11,747 nt of DNA from Thoreauomyces humboldtii (GCA_027596035.1 JADGJA010000724.1:1-11747); one strand, 5' to 3'; shown: positions 1 through 9,704, numbered from the stretch's first letter. A program made the numbers and translations. Notes: generated by a model not told the origin, from the letters alone.

Positions 1-1769
1 GGGTGGGGGAGGAAGGCTAGGGGAAAGACGCTGTCCTGGTGGCTGAAAGGAGGGAAAAGCGAGAAGCGTGCATGAGTATGTTTCATGTCGTCTTTTGCAG
101 GTCACCGCTGAAAACGGGCGAGGAAACTCACGGGGTGGTCAATGTACGGACGGGCTATGAACTCGTTGATGGTGTTCGGGTTCGAGTTTCGAGGATCGTG
201 CCCGTTGTGGTTGTTTCCGATGGAATTGCGACCGTTGTTCAACGGCATCGAGGAAGGAGGGGGACCCGCGCTGTAGCTCGAGCCACGTTCGAGACGCTGC
301 TATGGAACGATCAGGACTCTGCGGTCAGTGGAGATGCATTTAAGGTGCCAAGTTTCTGTTGGGATGCTTACCGGACGTGCATAAGGTTCCATGCGATGTT
401 CCCCACGGTGACCGCTTTGAGGGTCTGACTGGCCCCGTCGAATCCCGCTGCAAAAAAAAGATGGACTTCGCATCAGTCGTTGAGTGACCTAATACGCGGT
501 TCGCGACCACACCTACCTAGTCCTGGGAGGTGGAGATGGATGAGGCATTTCCGGCCCTGTAGAGCGCATAGACTCACGTCTGGGAGGACCGTTGGCTTCT
601 CGAAGGTCGTGCGGCCGCCCTTCATGATGCTGGCGTGAAGGGGAGGTTGGGAGAGGACCTCTCTGCGGTCGGGCGCTCTCCAATATGACATCCGGACTGC
701 GACCGTGCAACATCTGATGTCGGGGAGGTGACGGGGGTGCACGTTCTGAATGTGTGTTCGGATGACCTAAGTCTCTGTGAAAGGGTTCCCGAATTGAGGG
801 ACCACTCTGGAGTGGCAAACCGGTGGCACGAAAGGGAGGGGGTGGCGGCCCTCCTCGGCTCGTGGTCTCGGGAACCCCAACCTGGCGGGGGTGACCCCGT
901 TGGGACAGTGCGCCATCAGGGTAGTCCATGCTTTGCTGACGACGGCGGGCCTCTGCCGCGGCTCCGACAATGCTTCCCCCGTATTCCGATGGGCCAAGAC
1001 CGACATGCTCGTCCCTGAACCTTTGCTCGCGCGCTAAGGGGAACAAATCGTGGTGTTGTGGAAGTGCCGCAGGTGCCGGACGTTCCCAAGCGGGATTCGG
1101 AGGGGGATTGAAAGAGGGAATTCTGGGTTCCGGATACAGCTGTGGTCGTCCTTCGCGGTTGCCAACCCGGCTTTCAGGACCAGGCATGGGCTGTCGTCGG
1201 AGGGCCGGTTCGACGGTACGTTGTTCGTAAGGTCGCTTTAGATTAACGTCGGAAACCTCGCTCCGTTCAAGTAGCTTCGCCCGCTCATGGTGTCGGCCGT
1301 CCAAGATCTGCTGTGGCCGCGAATCACGTTGTAAATTTGGTCGACGTAGAGACGCCTCGGAAGTATTGGATGGAGGAAATCTCGCCTTGTCCGTGTTCGC
1401 TTCTAGTTCAACCTTCGTCGAGGAAGGATCCACGAGAGCGAGTCGGGATGGATGGATGGGAGGTGGTCGCCCTTGTGGGACCGCCACGGGTGCAGCGGAT
1501 GGCACAGGTGCACTTGGGCGGCGATCGGGATCTCCACGGACATTATTGCTTCGAACCGGCGGTGCGATTGCGACGGGCGGCGGCGCAATGACAGGAATTT
1601 GGGGACTCGCCGGGCTGTAGCTAGGCGGGCTGGCGACGGCTCTGAATGATGAGTTAGAAATAGGTCGAACGAGTGTCTGCCTTTGCTGCTTGCTTTCGTT
1701 ACCTGTATCGGCCCTCCAGATGCCGTCGGCTCCTTGTCGACGTGAACTCAGTCGATTCTCGGTCTGGCG
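1..1769 (-). other. Exons 10-13: Pro/Arg/Ser-rich C-terminal tail of the YTH protein
   Basis: Exon 10 (1769-517, 1253 nt) is one long open frame rich in Pro, Arg, Ser and Gly, with PPP runs such as GGPPPPPF. It ends at ACTAG|GTAGGT. A 69-nt intron with a strong TTTTTTTTGCAG acceptor leads to exon 11 (447-372), then GTAAGC and a 72-nt intron to exon 12 (299-132, Asn-rich with NNGRNSIGNNHNGH), then GTGAGT and an 89-nt intron to exon 13 (42-1), which reads PPGQRLSPSLPPPP and is still open at the window edge. Human YTHDC1 also has a Pro-rich and Arg-rich region after its YTH domain, which supports one gene rather than two. No folded domain is visible. Confidence 0.7.
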
Positions 1770-4700
1770 CTGAATTGAGGATTTCCAGGAGAGCTTTGCC
1801 AGTTCTAGAAGTAAGTTCCTAATAACATATCATGCAGTCAGCTCGATCCGCAAGGCTTGGCGACGCCTGAAAGAATTGATACCTCTCCATCTCTAAATTC
1901 TGGGATTTTTATGCGTTCCTGCAGTGACGCCTTACGCTCGATATCTTCCCTCGAGATCTCGCAGCTATTAAGATAAAGTTTCTGCTCAGAACGGCTTGAA
2001 AGGGAAAGCACATGCGGAAATCTTTTGCTCACCGTTTCTCCCATTTGACGATGAAGGCATCGGGGTGACCTTTGGTAAACTTGCCATCGTATTCGCCAGC
2101 GTCACTTTGCAAACGGACATAGCCTGCTCCATGAAGAAAGGTTAGTTTACAAGCAACAACAGAGCTGCGCATGGCGCAAAATTAACCTTGACAACTATGA
2201 GTGCTTTTGACGCAGAAGAGCAGGTAAACATCTGGCGCTGACTACGAAAGGAAAAGAGATAGTTAAGCGCAAAGCTCAGATTAGTTTGCCGCGAGGGAAA
2301 AGCAAACGCCGAACCTTATAAGCTTCAGATAGTCGATGCTTAAGATCGTCCTTGGTACCGTAGCAGTTCTAAAAACAAGCTCAGTAAATTGCGGAATGGG
2401 TGCTTCCATTGACGCTCGGGAATCTCACCAGAAGTTCGCTTCGCTCATAAAGCTCAACAAAGGGCATTACAATAAAAAAACGCGGGATGTCGTTGCGAAA
2501 CCTTTCCGGGTTGGCTGAAGAAAAAGTCTGGAATAAGCATTTGTCCGCAGGCTCCCGTAGACATTTCACCGGTCTAACGCACTATTTCCTGGCGAAACAC
2601 GAGGAGCAGCATCCGTGCGCAATCGCTGACTGTTTTGGCGTCCTAGCCGATCGCCCTCGAGCTCCTCACGCTTTCTCTTCAACTCGAGCCCAACGGGTGG
2701 TTCGGAAGCGCCGACGCGGGGTCCAAGTCGGTTTACGATCCCGCTGGTTTTGGGTTGCTCCGCTTGGTCTGCAGGGGGAGCGGACTGTGAAAGCGGAGCC
2801 GTCCTCACTGTCACGGGAGTGGTCTTTGCAGTCGGCAACGGATCTGTTAGGAGACCAAGTGCTTTGAGACGATCCGGATGCATCGGATTGTTAACAGGCT
2901 GGGCAGCAGAGTGAACGGGTGCGATGGCGACGTCGGGGCGTTTAGGCAAGTCCTTTAGATGAAGAAGGACACCGCGTCGTGAGGAGATGTACAGGTAAAA
3001 TTGCATGCCATAGAGTCCCAGTGTAACGTGTTCGGCAGCCCGCATTGCCCCGCCAGATTAACGAGCGATGCGAGCCTGCGTGGCCCCGCACCGACGTTGA
3101 CAAGATTCGCTACGAAAAGCTAAGCCAACGTGCCTCTAGCGAGATCACAGGGCATAATAGCGGCCAATAGCATGAAGGAGGCTGACCCGGCGAAACGGAG
3201 CTCAACAGAGCGGTTGCAATGCAATACGGGCCGCCCGGATGTCGTTCAAAGCGACTTTGGGCTTTGGAAATGAGGTATGTACCTTTGTGGTCAAGTCGCC
3301 GCTACGAAGGCTTTTTTCCTGTGAGACCTCCGAAACTCTCTGTTTGCTTGTATTAAAATCGTCATGACGCATAGATTCCCTTGGTCGCTTGTCGTCGTTG
3401 AGCGTATGTGGGGCGACGCGAGTTGCAGAGACAGATGACGCCGACACCAAACCTGGGACAACCCGCGAGGAGGGCAAGTCAACCTCAGCTTTCTGCCCCG
3501 GTCGATTTCGTTCACTGTGACGGCTGAAAGCTTCCTCCTTGACGTCCCGTCCACTAGTGGTTTCGCGCGGTTCCTGCTCCACATCCGCCAGTCTCCTGTC
3601 TTCGTCCCGTAGTTTTTCCGAGCGCAAATTGCCACGCAGATCGGTCGAATCTGATCTGAGAGGTGAACGAGAGCGCGAAGACCGATTCCTACGATTTTCG
3701 TCAAGTCTGGTACGATGGGGAGCATCGGTACGCCTTTCGAAACGACGTTCTGAACGAACATCACGGTTCCCAGAAGAGATCGTTGGTTCTAAGCGAACTG
3801 AAGAATCGACATTGAGCGACAGCTGGCGAGGTTGCGAAAGCTGCACCGACAAGTCCCACCTGTCGGCCTCTCGGATGCAGGTCGGACAGTGTGAGTGTCC
3901 GCCTTGACATCGGCAACAGGCATTGGCTCGGGGCCAGTCCTGCGACGATCTTCAGAGCGTGAAACCGATTCCAAAACGCTGATTGCACGGCGCTCATGCT
4001 CAGCGCGAGACGGCGCTTCTTGCAACCGGTTGGGTGACGTATTTCTCGGAGAGCGAGGGCGTTCCGCGACCCATCTATCATGTTGCGGTCGCTCCGACCG
4101 AGGAGCTGATCTCCTGCGATCGAGATCAGAAGCTCTGCCCACGCCACGATCGGGTCCTCGACCGACTGCTCGATCCCTGTCCTGCTCCCGATCCCGATCC
4201 CTCATCCTTTCACGTTCACGATCACGCTCGCGTCTCGCTGCATCCGAGTTGTCCGGACGAAAGGAGTCTCCACGAAGCAATCGACCAGCGGGTCGGTCGA
4301 GTGACGTTCGTGACCGTTCCTGCGCAGGAGCGGCCTCTTGTTCGGAGACGCGGGTTGCATCCGCCCGAGCATCACGTTTCCCAACCGAGCTGGTCTGCGG
4401 TTCGGCACGCCGATCATCGTTTTGGACATCCTGTGCAGACTCTCGTAGAGGGCTCGTGACGGTTCTTTCTGCGACTTTCTGCGTGCCGGGTCTGTGTGGG
4501 GGGGTAAGAGAAGAAGACCGGCACGGTAAGTACGAACTGGTATATTTTCGTCTGTCGCAAGGAGGGTGGAAGGCGTGGAAAGAGAAGAACGTTACGCTTT
4601 CAGAGAAGCAGTGGTTGAAGAAGGATGGTCTGAACGTAGGGGGGAGGTCGATGCAGGGATCGAAGCGGGAGCGGGTGGCGGCGAGGGATCGTCCGAGGTT

Positions 4701-4780
4701 GCCCTGTAGTCAGCCGTGTCAAAGTCCAGCTCATCGTCTTCGTCGCCGAGGATGTCGTCGAGGATATTGATGGTACCCAT
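1..4780 (-). CDS. YTHDC1/YT521-B-like YTH-domain protein, 13 exons, 3' end beyond the window
   Basis: Exons inferred by reading frame, splice signals and phase: 4780-4596, 4491-3918, 3840-3283, 2952-2583, 2514-2429, 2368-2315, 2241-2187, 2123-2033, 1964-1883, 1769-517, 447-372, 299-132 and 42-1. All junctions keep phase, giving at least 1198 codons. Order of regions: acidic N-terminus with INILDDIL (residues 4-11), Arg/Asp/Glu repeats (about 147-171), Ser/Arg-rich and KRKREELE-containing stretch (to about 560), YTH-like domain (about 572-685), then a Pro/Arg/Ser-rich tail. This is the order in metazoan YTHDC1, a nuclear reader of m6A in pre-mRNA that acts in splicing and RNA export; that role is inferred from family. 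The ATG at 4780 is the first of the frame and precedes the conserved motif. Least certain junctions: exon 2/3 (donor could be at 3908), the long intron 3282-2953, and exon 9/10 (alternative donor near 1936 with acceptor near 1807). The protein runs on past position 1. Confidence 0.8.
1883..2514 (-). other. YTH-like RNA-binding domain encoded by five short exons (5-9)
   Basis: Spliced exons 2514-2429, 2368-2315, 2241-2187, 2123-2033 and 1964-1883 give a continuous domain. It starts at RFFIV (574-578, cf. RFFIIKS/RFFLIKS in YTH proteins) and contains LSEAY (604-608), DVYLLFCVKS (613-622, the VxLxFSV strand), QGYVRL (627-632, cf. QGFARL), FIVKWEKR (651-658, cf. FKIDW/W.R) and IPEFRDGE (678-685, cf. 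KISRDGQE). Acceptors are clear, for example TTGTTTTTAG, CTTTCGTAG and CTTAATAG, and introns are 57-73 nt. The first cage tryptophan of YTH domains lines up with Tyr594 without gaps, and the loop that normally carries the second (residues 633-650) has none. The domain is about 115 residues, shorter than the usual 130-140. Recognition rests on pattern, not on a search. Confidence 0.75.
2953..3282 (-). other. Long intron 3 of the YTH gene (330 nt)
   Basis: The donor AAG|GTACAT and the acceptor TTCTTCATCTAAAG|GAC are both at phase 0, and the AG at the acceptor is the only one between an in-frame TAA near 3061 and the next coding stretch. At 330 nt this intron is three to six times longer than the others. 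The frame of exon 3 stays open for 78 more nt before a TGA at 3202-3204, so a small unrecognised exon or intron retention is possible. I see no other element in it. Confidence 0.5.
3918..4491 (-). other. Exon 2: Arg/Asp/Glu-rich low-complexity region
   Basis: This exon codes for a highly charged, disordered stretch. Around 4180-4245 it reads RRERDRERERMRDRDR and similar. Such RD/RE runs occur in nuclear RNA-processing proteins, including YTHDC1, where they mediate speckle localisation and protein contacts. The preceding 104-nt intron (4595-4492) starts GTAACG and ends CACACAG; splicing it joins GC to A in phase and avoids the stop that follows exon 1. The repetitive codons also give long antisense open frames on the plus strand, which I take as by-products. 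Confidence 0.75.
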
Positions 4781-5093
4781 TGGTGGTGGTGGTGGTGGCA
4801 GGTCCCTGCACCCACGAAGAAGTGGTAGCGAGGGGAGTTAGCACCCCGGAGGAGAGACGCAGGGACAGAACCACGGGACAACCTGACCGACTTGGGAAGC
4901 GGGAGATGATCGTACGTACCTGCGGAAAGGCTTTCTCTTCTCTCCTTCCTTTCTATCAGTTGCTATGCTGAGATGAGGGGGTGATCCCTTTCTTTCTTGC
5001 ATGCAAGGGGGGAGTATGCATATACAGGCCTACTTGTATCTCGGCAACCTTGTACGGTTCGACTGAGCGCGCACAGGGGAGAGAGGGAGGGAG

Positions 5094-5128
5094 TTAGGGT
5101 TACGCTGGGCGGGTCGGAAGAACCCTAA
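5094..5128. promoter_or_regulatory. Telobox inverted repeat TTAGGGTT-19 nt-AACCCTAA
   Basis: TTAGGGTT (5094-5101) and AACCCTAA (5121-5128) are perfect reverse complements separated by 19 nt. The sequence TTAGGG(TTA) is the recognition core of Myb-type telomere-repeat factors (Tbf1, Teb1/Tay1, TRF families), which in fungi also bind promoters. Two facing sites about 2.5 helical turns apart could seat a dimer. Binding is inferred. Confidence 0.5.
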
Positions 5129-5135
5129 TGAAAGG

Positions 5136-5142
5136 TGAGTCA
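5136..5142. promoter_or_regulatory. AP-1/Gcn4-type site TGAGTCA
   Basis: TGAGTCA is the consensus for bZIP factors such as Gcn4 and AP-1. It lies 8 bp from the telobox repeat and 163 bp upstream of the kinesin ATG. A 7-mer can occur by chance, so only its place among other sites supports it. Confidence 0.35.
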
Positions 5143-5241
5143 TCTGGTGACACACGGTTCCTCCCTCCCGCTTCCCTTCCTCCATCCCAGCCAGCGCATA
5201 CCATGCGTCAAACTTGCAGCTGATACCACACAGCTCTTCCT

Positions 5242-5274
5242 TCCTCCTCCTCCTCCTCCTCCTCCTCCTCCTCC
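5242..5274 (+). repeat. (TCC)n microsatellite in the kinesin 5' UTR
   Basis: About 11 TCC units form a pyrimidine tract 31 bp before the kinesin start. In another frame it reads as poly-Leu, which mimics a signal peptide but has no supporting start. Confidence 0.8.
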
Positions 5275-5304
5275 CAATCGTCTCAGGGCCCGCCTCTTAC
5301 ACCG

Positions 5305-8300
5305 ATGAGCATCGAACGTGCTGCAGCGGCAACCTCTTCGCTGCGCGTGTCTGCCCCACCACCACCGTCACCCTCACCGTCACCATCGAGGAGCGGTCTG
5401 CCCGCCTTCTCCTCAACTTCTTCTTCTTTGTCTTCCTCCTCCTCGTCTCCTTCCCCTTCACCCTCGGTGCCATCATCGCATCGCAGGCTCTCATCCTCTC
5501 CCTCCTTCGTCCCATCGGCACTCCCTCCCAATCCACTCCATGCATCTCCCGTAAAGGTCTTTTTGCGTATGCGACCCATCCCGATCCACGCTCGGCCACA
5601 GCGCAAGGTCGTCCACCTGCTGCCCACAGATCCCCAGGACTCGGTCGTCGTGGATGATCGCAAGCAGTTCAAGTTGGACCGAGTCTTCGACGACCAGGCT
5701 TCCCAGGACCTCGTCTACACCACCGTCGCCCAGCCTCTGGTCCAGGGCTTCCTCCACGGCTACAACGCGTGCATCCTGGCTTACGGTCAGACCAACTCCG
5801 GAAAGACCTACACCATGGGCGCCGCCGGTCCCGTCGTTCCCGATCGAACCGGCATCATCCCCCGCGCCGTGCGCGACGTGTTTCGTCACCTGGAAGGCTC
5901 CGACAACGAGTCGGCCTCCCCGCGCAAGGTCAGCGTGTCCCTCATCGAGATCTACAACGAGGACGTCCTGGACCTGTTCGCTCTCCCACCGCGTCCCGTG
6001 ACCCTGAGGGAGGATCCTTCCGGTGCCATCGTGTGGTGCGGTGCGACGGAGCGTCGAGCCGTCGACGCGACCGATGCCCTGAAGATGCTGTCCACGGGAC
6101 TCGAGCGGCGGCAGACCCATGCCACCCATTCGAACAAAGAGTCGTCGCGATCGCACGTCATCTTCTCGCTGCAGCTGGTACAGACTGCTACCACCTCCAG
6201 GTTCTGCTTTGTCGATCTTGCAGGTTCAGAGAGACTCAAGCGGACGAACGCCGAAGGAGATCGCAAACGGGAAGGCATCTTCATCAATCAGGGCTTACTG
6301 GCTTTGGGAAACGTCATCGGCGCTTTGTGCGGCGAGTTTCCGGCTCCACATCTCAACGGACACGTTCCCTACCGGGATTCTAAGTTGACTCGGGTTCTCC
6401 AGGTGAGTTGGTTGCGCATGTTCGATTCGCATCTCCCAAGGCCCGGTTCTGTGGGATCACTGACTTGAATGCGCGTGCCTCAGGAATCCCTCGGCGGAAA
6501 CAGGTTTGTGGTTTGAAAGATCTGCTCCCGTCGTGATGTCAAGCTGACCCTCACCGCCGTTCTTTCCTATTGCAGCCGGACCGCCATGATTGCGTGCATC
6601 GGAACAGGCGCTGACGATCTTGGCGAAACGCTCAACACCCTCGGCTGGGCAAGCAGGGGTCGCCGCATCTGCAACACCTCTTTGCGAAATGTTTCTCCAG
6701 TCCCTGGCGCCGACCTTGCTGCGTTGCAAGCCGAACTGGCAAGACTGCGCTCCTTGCTGGCCACCGCGAACGCTACGGGTAGCGTGCCGAGATCTTTCGT
6801 CGTTGATTGGGGCTACGTGAACTGACCTACCTTCGAGTCTCAGATTCCCAAGCTTTGCCGCACATGCACGGCTTCCATCAGGAGAGCACCAGCCCACCGA
6901 GCCACAAGATCGGATATTTGTGTAAAGAAGCTGAACCCGGCCATTCCGAAAATCTTGGCGACTCTCGATCGACGCACACGTCAGATGAGATGAATGGGTT
7001 ACCCAGCAGTCCTGCGAGCTTTCTGCCCGTCCCTAATCGCAATCGCTTTCGGCCCCGATCGGAAGAGCTGCTTCGACCAGTAAAATTTCTTGCGACACCG
7101 CCCGTGTCTCCCTCATCGCGCAGGAGACCTTTGGCCGCTTCTATCGATGTGATCCAAGCGACATCGCGTATGAAAGCCGTGCCGTTCGATACGCTACGCG
7201 ACGAGCAGGCTACGGATCGGATATCAGACGAGGCTGCTTGCAAACCGAAAGTAACGCTTCAAGAGCATCCACAAAACTCCGGCGTAGAGCCTATCCAGCC
7301 CTCCACAATGGAACAGGCGACAAACGTCGAGGCAAAGGCGCTCCGCGCTCAACTCACAAAACTTTCTGCCGCCTTTAAACTTCAGGAGCAAGCAGCTTCA
7401 GAGCAGCTTGAAAGTCATTCTCTCTCGATGGGAGCTGCGGGCGCCAGGATCACCGAAATAATCGCTCGAGCTGATGCCCTCGAAGCGGAGCTCTCTTGTG
7501 TCCGGGCGAAAGCGATCAATGCGGACGAGGAAGCGGAACAGGGACGTGTGAACCACCTGAAAATCGCCTCTGCTCTTCAACGTGCATTGGACGAGGAACG
7601 TGCCGCTGCTATCGTCGCGGAGGCCACGGGGCGGCGTAATCTTGATGATGCTACGGTAAATCACCGACGGCGCGTCCAGACACTTGCAGAAGAGCATAAT
7701 GTGCTGGCCGCCAATCTCAATGTGACCAAGGCCGCGCACCGTGAATGCGAGCTCAAAGTCCTCGACCTTTCAAGGCGCGTTGCCACTGACAAAAAGACCC
7801 CCGAAGCCAGCCTCCTAAAGGAAGCTGTGCAAGCTCCCACCGCTCAAGCTGCCCAAGCTGCTTTGGACAAACGTTTCCAAGAGCAACAATGCTCTTTGCT
7901 TTCCTCTCAAACGGAGAATATCCGGCTTCAGAAACTTCTGGAAGCAGCCGATAGAGAAAAGGCAGATCTGCTTCAGCAGGTGCAAGAACTGCGCATACGG
8001 ATCGAGTGTGTGCCCTTGCACGACGAGAAGGTTTGCCCCCTCACCCAAGAGCTCGCAGTTGCTCATGAGAAGTGCAACGTCCTTGAAACCAACGTTTCAG
8101 GCTTGCAGGCGGAGCTCAGTGCCGCCGTCAAGGGGAAAGAGGACCTCGGCATAGACCTGGCACGATCGCAGAAGACGCTAGAAGAACTGAAACCGCAGCT
8201 GGCGGCGGCTCTGATCCGCACTTCGGAACTTGAGACTGCTGGACGCGCTTACGCCTTGGATCGGCAACTGGCTGCCGAGAAGGCGGTCGAGCAGATCCGT

Positions 8301-9653
8301 CACTACGGTAGCCAGCCGAAAGAATCGTCGGCATCCGAGCAAATGACGCAGACGCCAACCACAAGTGTGAGCTTACCGGGACTTGCTGTGGAATCGTTTG
8401 CGATGGAGGGCCGTCCAGCGGTTGCAGACAAACGATGCGATGCGACGATTGTTACAGTTTCTCCAATCAAATCATGTCGCAGCAGAGAAGAGGCCTGTCC
8501 GCTCGCCGCCGCACCGCAAAAAGCAAACACGCTCAGGAGGAGAGTTCCGGACGAACCCCAAAAGCCATCACATGTTACAGACATACCCGTTTCCGTCGCT
8601 GACCCAGTTCCGCTCACGACCGTTGTAGAGAGACAACCCTGGGAGGCTGTCGACGAGAACCGCACATCTATTCCGCTGAAGCGGGAGATCAGCGAACGGC
8701 TGGACCAAGCGCTCCCCCCGCTGCCTGGATCGACGGACTCAAAGGACTCGGGATGTTCCCGGGTAAAACTTTTGGAGGCTCGCGTTGAACGCCATATGGA
8801 GGAGATGGCAGGGAAGGAGTACGAGCTCTTGAAGTGCCGTAGCGAACTCAACATTGCGCTGGAGCAGATTGAAAAGCTCGAAAGTTGTCACCCAGGAGTC
8901 GGTCAACGCAGCTTGAAGTCTCGCGGAAGCAGTGCAACTGCAAGTGGCAAAGTTATGCCAAAGGATGTTACGTCAGCCCAGATGTCTAAACGGGCTTCAA
9001 GAGACGGGGCTAGCAGTACACGCAGAAAGAGTTCGTACATCGACCGCTTGCCTGGGGCGAGCAGTACATCAGACGGTGTAATTGCTGATGCAACAATGGC
9101 TGGAAACGAAGCCAATGATGCTCCTGTGGTGCTCACCGGCGACTTGGAGACCGCGTTGACCGCAAGTCGCCGCAAAGCACAGGAGCTAGAAAGTCGGCTT
9201 GAACGCATGGAGGCCGAAAGAAAGGGAAATTCAGCATGCGCGCGCGTGCTCGAGGATCATCTTCGAGCCCTGGAAAATCCACTTTTGGGTTACTCTCAGC
9301 GCACTTCGTTGCCAAGCTTCCCGGATACTTTCCCGAACTTTGAAAGCGGCAACCCTCAGAACGAAACTGAAGTGGTCAATGAAACGCTCCGTACCTTACT
9401 TCGTCGGACAGGTAGCTCGTTATCGTTGCCAGTCGAGGACCCTCCAGGTCTACCGTTTCCGCTAGAGTACCTCGGTCGGAACGGCAGCACAACGAGCCTC
9501 GGCGCTCTGTTTGCTGGTCATGGCAGTAGGGGCCAACGTCGGGACGTACACGTGTCGTCACGTGCCGCGCCCGTCAGGAGCGGGCCTGCCAAAGACAGTG
9601 CAAATATGCGCAAGAAGAAGAACTTCTGGTGGACTCGCCACGTACCAGAATAG
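5305..9653 (+). CDS. Kinesin-4-type (KIF4/KIF21-like) motor protein, 4 exons
   Basis: Exons 5305-6402, 6484-6503, 6576-6778 and 6844-9653 join in phase to 1376 residues. Introns: GTGAGT..CTCAG (81 nt), GTTTGT..TTGCAG (72 nt), GTAGCG..CTCAG (65 nt, branch CTGAC). ATG 5305 is the first in frame after a TGA at 5221. Residues 1-80 are Ser/Pro-rich. The motor starts at VKVFLRMRP (83-91) and shows P-loop GQTNSGKT (161-168), switch I NKESSRSH (277-284), switch II DLAGSERLKR (304-313), VPYRDSKLTRVLQ (354-366) and ESLGGNS (367-373), so ATPase activity is expected. ERLKRT, GLLALGNVI and LNTLGWASRGRRI fit kinesin-4 best. A neck helix (about 418-434) precedes a Ser/Pro linker and coiled coils at about 596-926, 1080-1121 and 1207-1253. 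Kinesin-4 motors slide on microtubules and limit their growth at spindle midzones or cell tips. The Cys-rich tail of KIF4 is not seen. The third splice is less certain than the first two. Confidence 0.9.
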
Positions 9654-9671
9654 TCCCGATTGCAGCTTAGA

Positions 9672-9704
9672 TTAGTACTAAGGCGACGGGCGGCGTGGCC
9701 GCCC
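9672..9704 (-). other. Helitron 3' terminus: GC hairpin plus CTAA
   Basis: Plus-strand GGGCGGCGTGGCCGCCC (9688-9704) folds into a perfect 7-bp stem with a 3-nt loop. On the minus strand it is followed by 12 nt, then CTAA (9675-9672) and T (9671). Helitron 3' ends carry a short GC hairpin about 10-12 nt before a CTRR terminus and abut T. Confidence 0.55.

Larger units (their letters stand above)
4781..5304. promoter_or_regulatory. Divergent promoter between the YTH gene and the kinesin gene
   Basis: These 524 bp separate two start codons facing away from each other and must hold both 5' UTRs and promoters. Visible elements: (TGG)6 at 4781-4798 next to the YTH start; the 12-bp palindrome CTTGCATGCAAG at 4996-5007; TATGCATA at 5015-5022; a telobox inverted repeat at 5094-5128; TGAGTCA at 5136-5142; a (TCC)n tract about 5242-5274; and CCAAT at 5274-5278. 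No convincing TATA box is placed for either gene. No further coding exon is recognised here; the poly-Leu open frame over the TCC tract is discounted. Confidence 0.7.

Noticed and set aside
39..428. 129-codon plus-strand open frame
   Set aside because: It runs opposite three well-spliced exons of the YTH gene and has no recognisable domain.
513..1505. 330-codon minus-strand open frame as a stand-alone gene
   Set aside because: It lacks an ATG at a sensible place, the frame is open further upstream with coding-like sequence to about 1810, and it ends in a strong donor (GTAGGT). It is exon 10 of the YTH gene.
2953..3045. N-terminal extension of the exon-4 frame (CNMRAAEHV-like start)
   Set aside because: The stretch has no similarity to RNA-binding tails, follows a TAA, and ends in a pyrimidine-rich acceptor; taken as intron.
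3870..3921. Cys/His cluster (CCRCQ...HSHCPTC) on the minus strand that could be a zinc knuckle
   Set aside because: It lies in the third frame within the best intron between exons 2 and 3, just after an in-frame TGA near 3955, and has no donor/acceptor pair that would bring it in cleanly. Only transcript data could revive it.
3895..4770. Plus-strand Arg/Ser-rich protein opposite the YTH gene
   Set aside because: It is the antisense of RD/RE codons, which read as Ser/Arg on the other strand, and it crosses an intron.
5214..5657. Secreted or membrane protein with poly-Leu signal peptide
   Set aside because: The Leu run is the (TCC)n microsatellite read in another frame, the start is not ATG, and the frame overlaps the kinesin exon 1.
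6779..6825. Kinesin ending at the TGA at 6823-6825
   Set aside because: A 65-nt intron with GT..AG ends, a CTGAC branch point and matching phase joins the motor to a 2.8-kb open frame full of coiled coil, as expected for kinesin-4.
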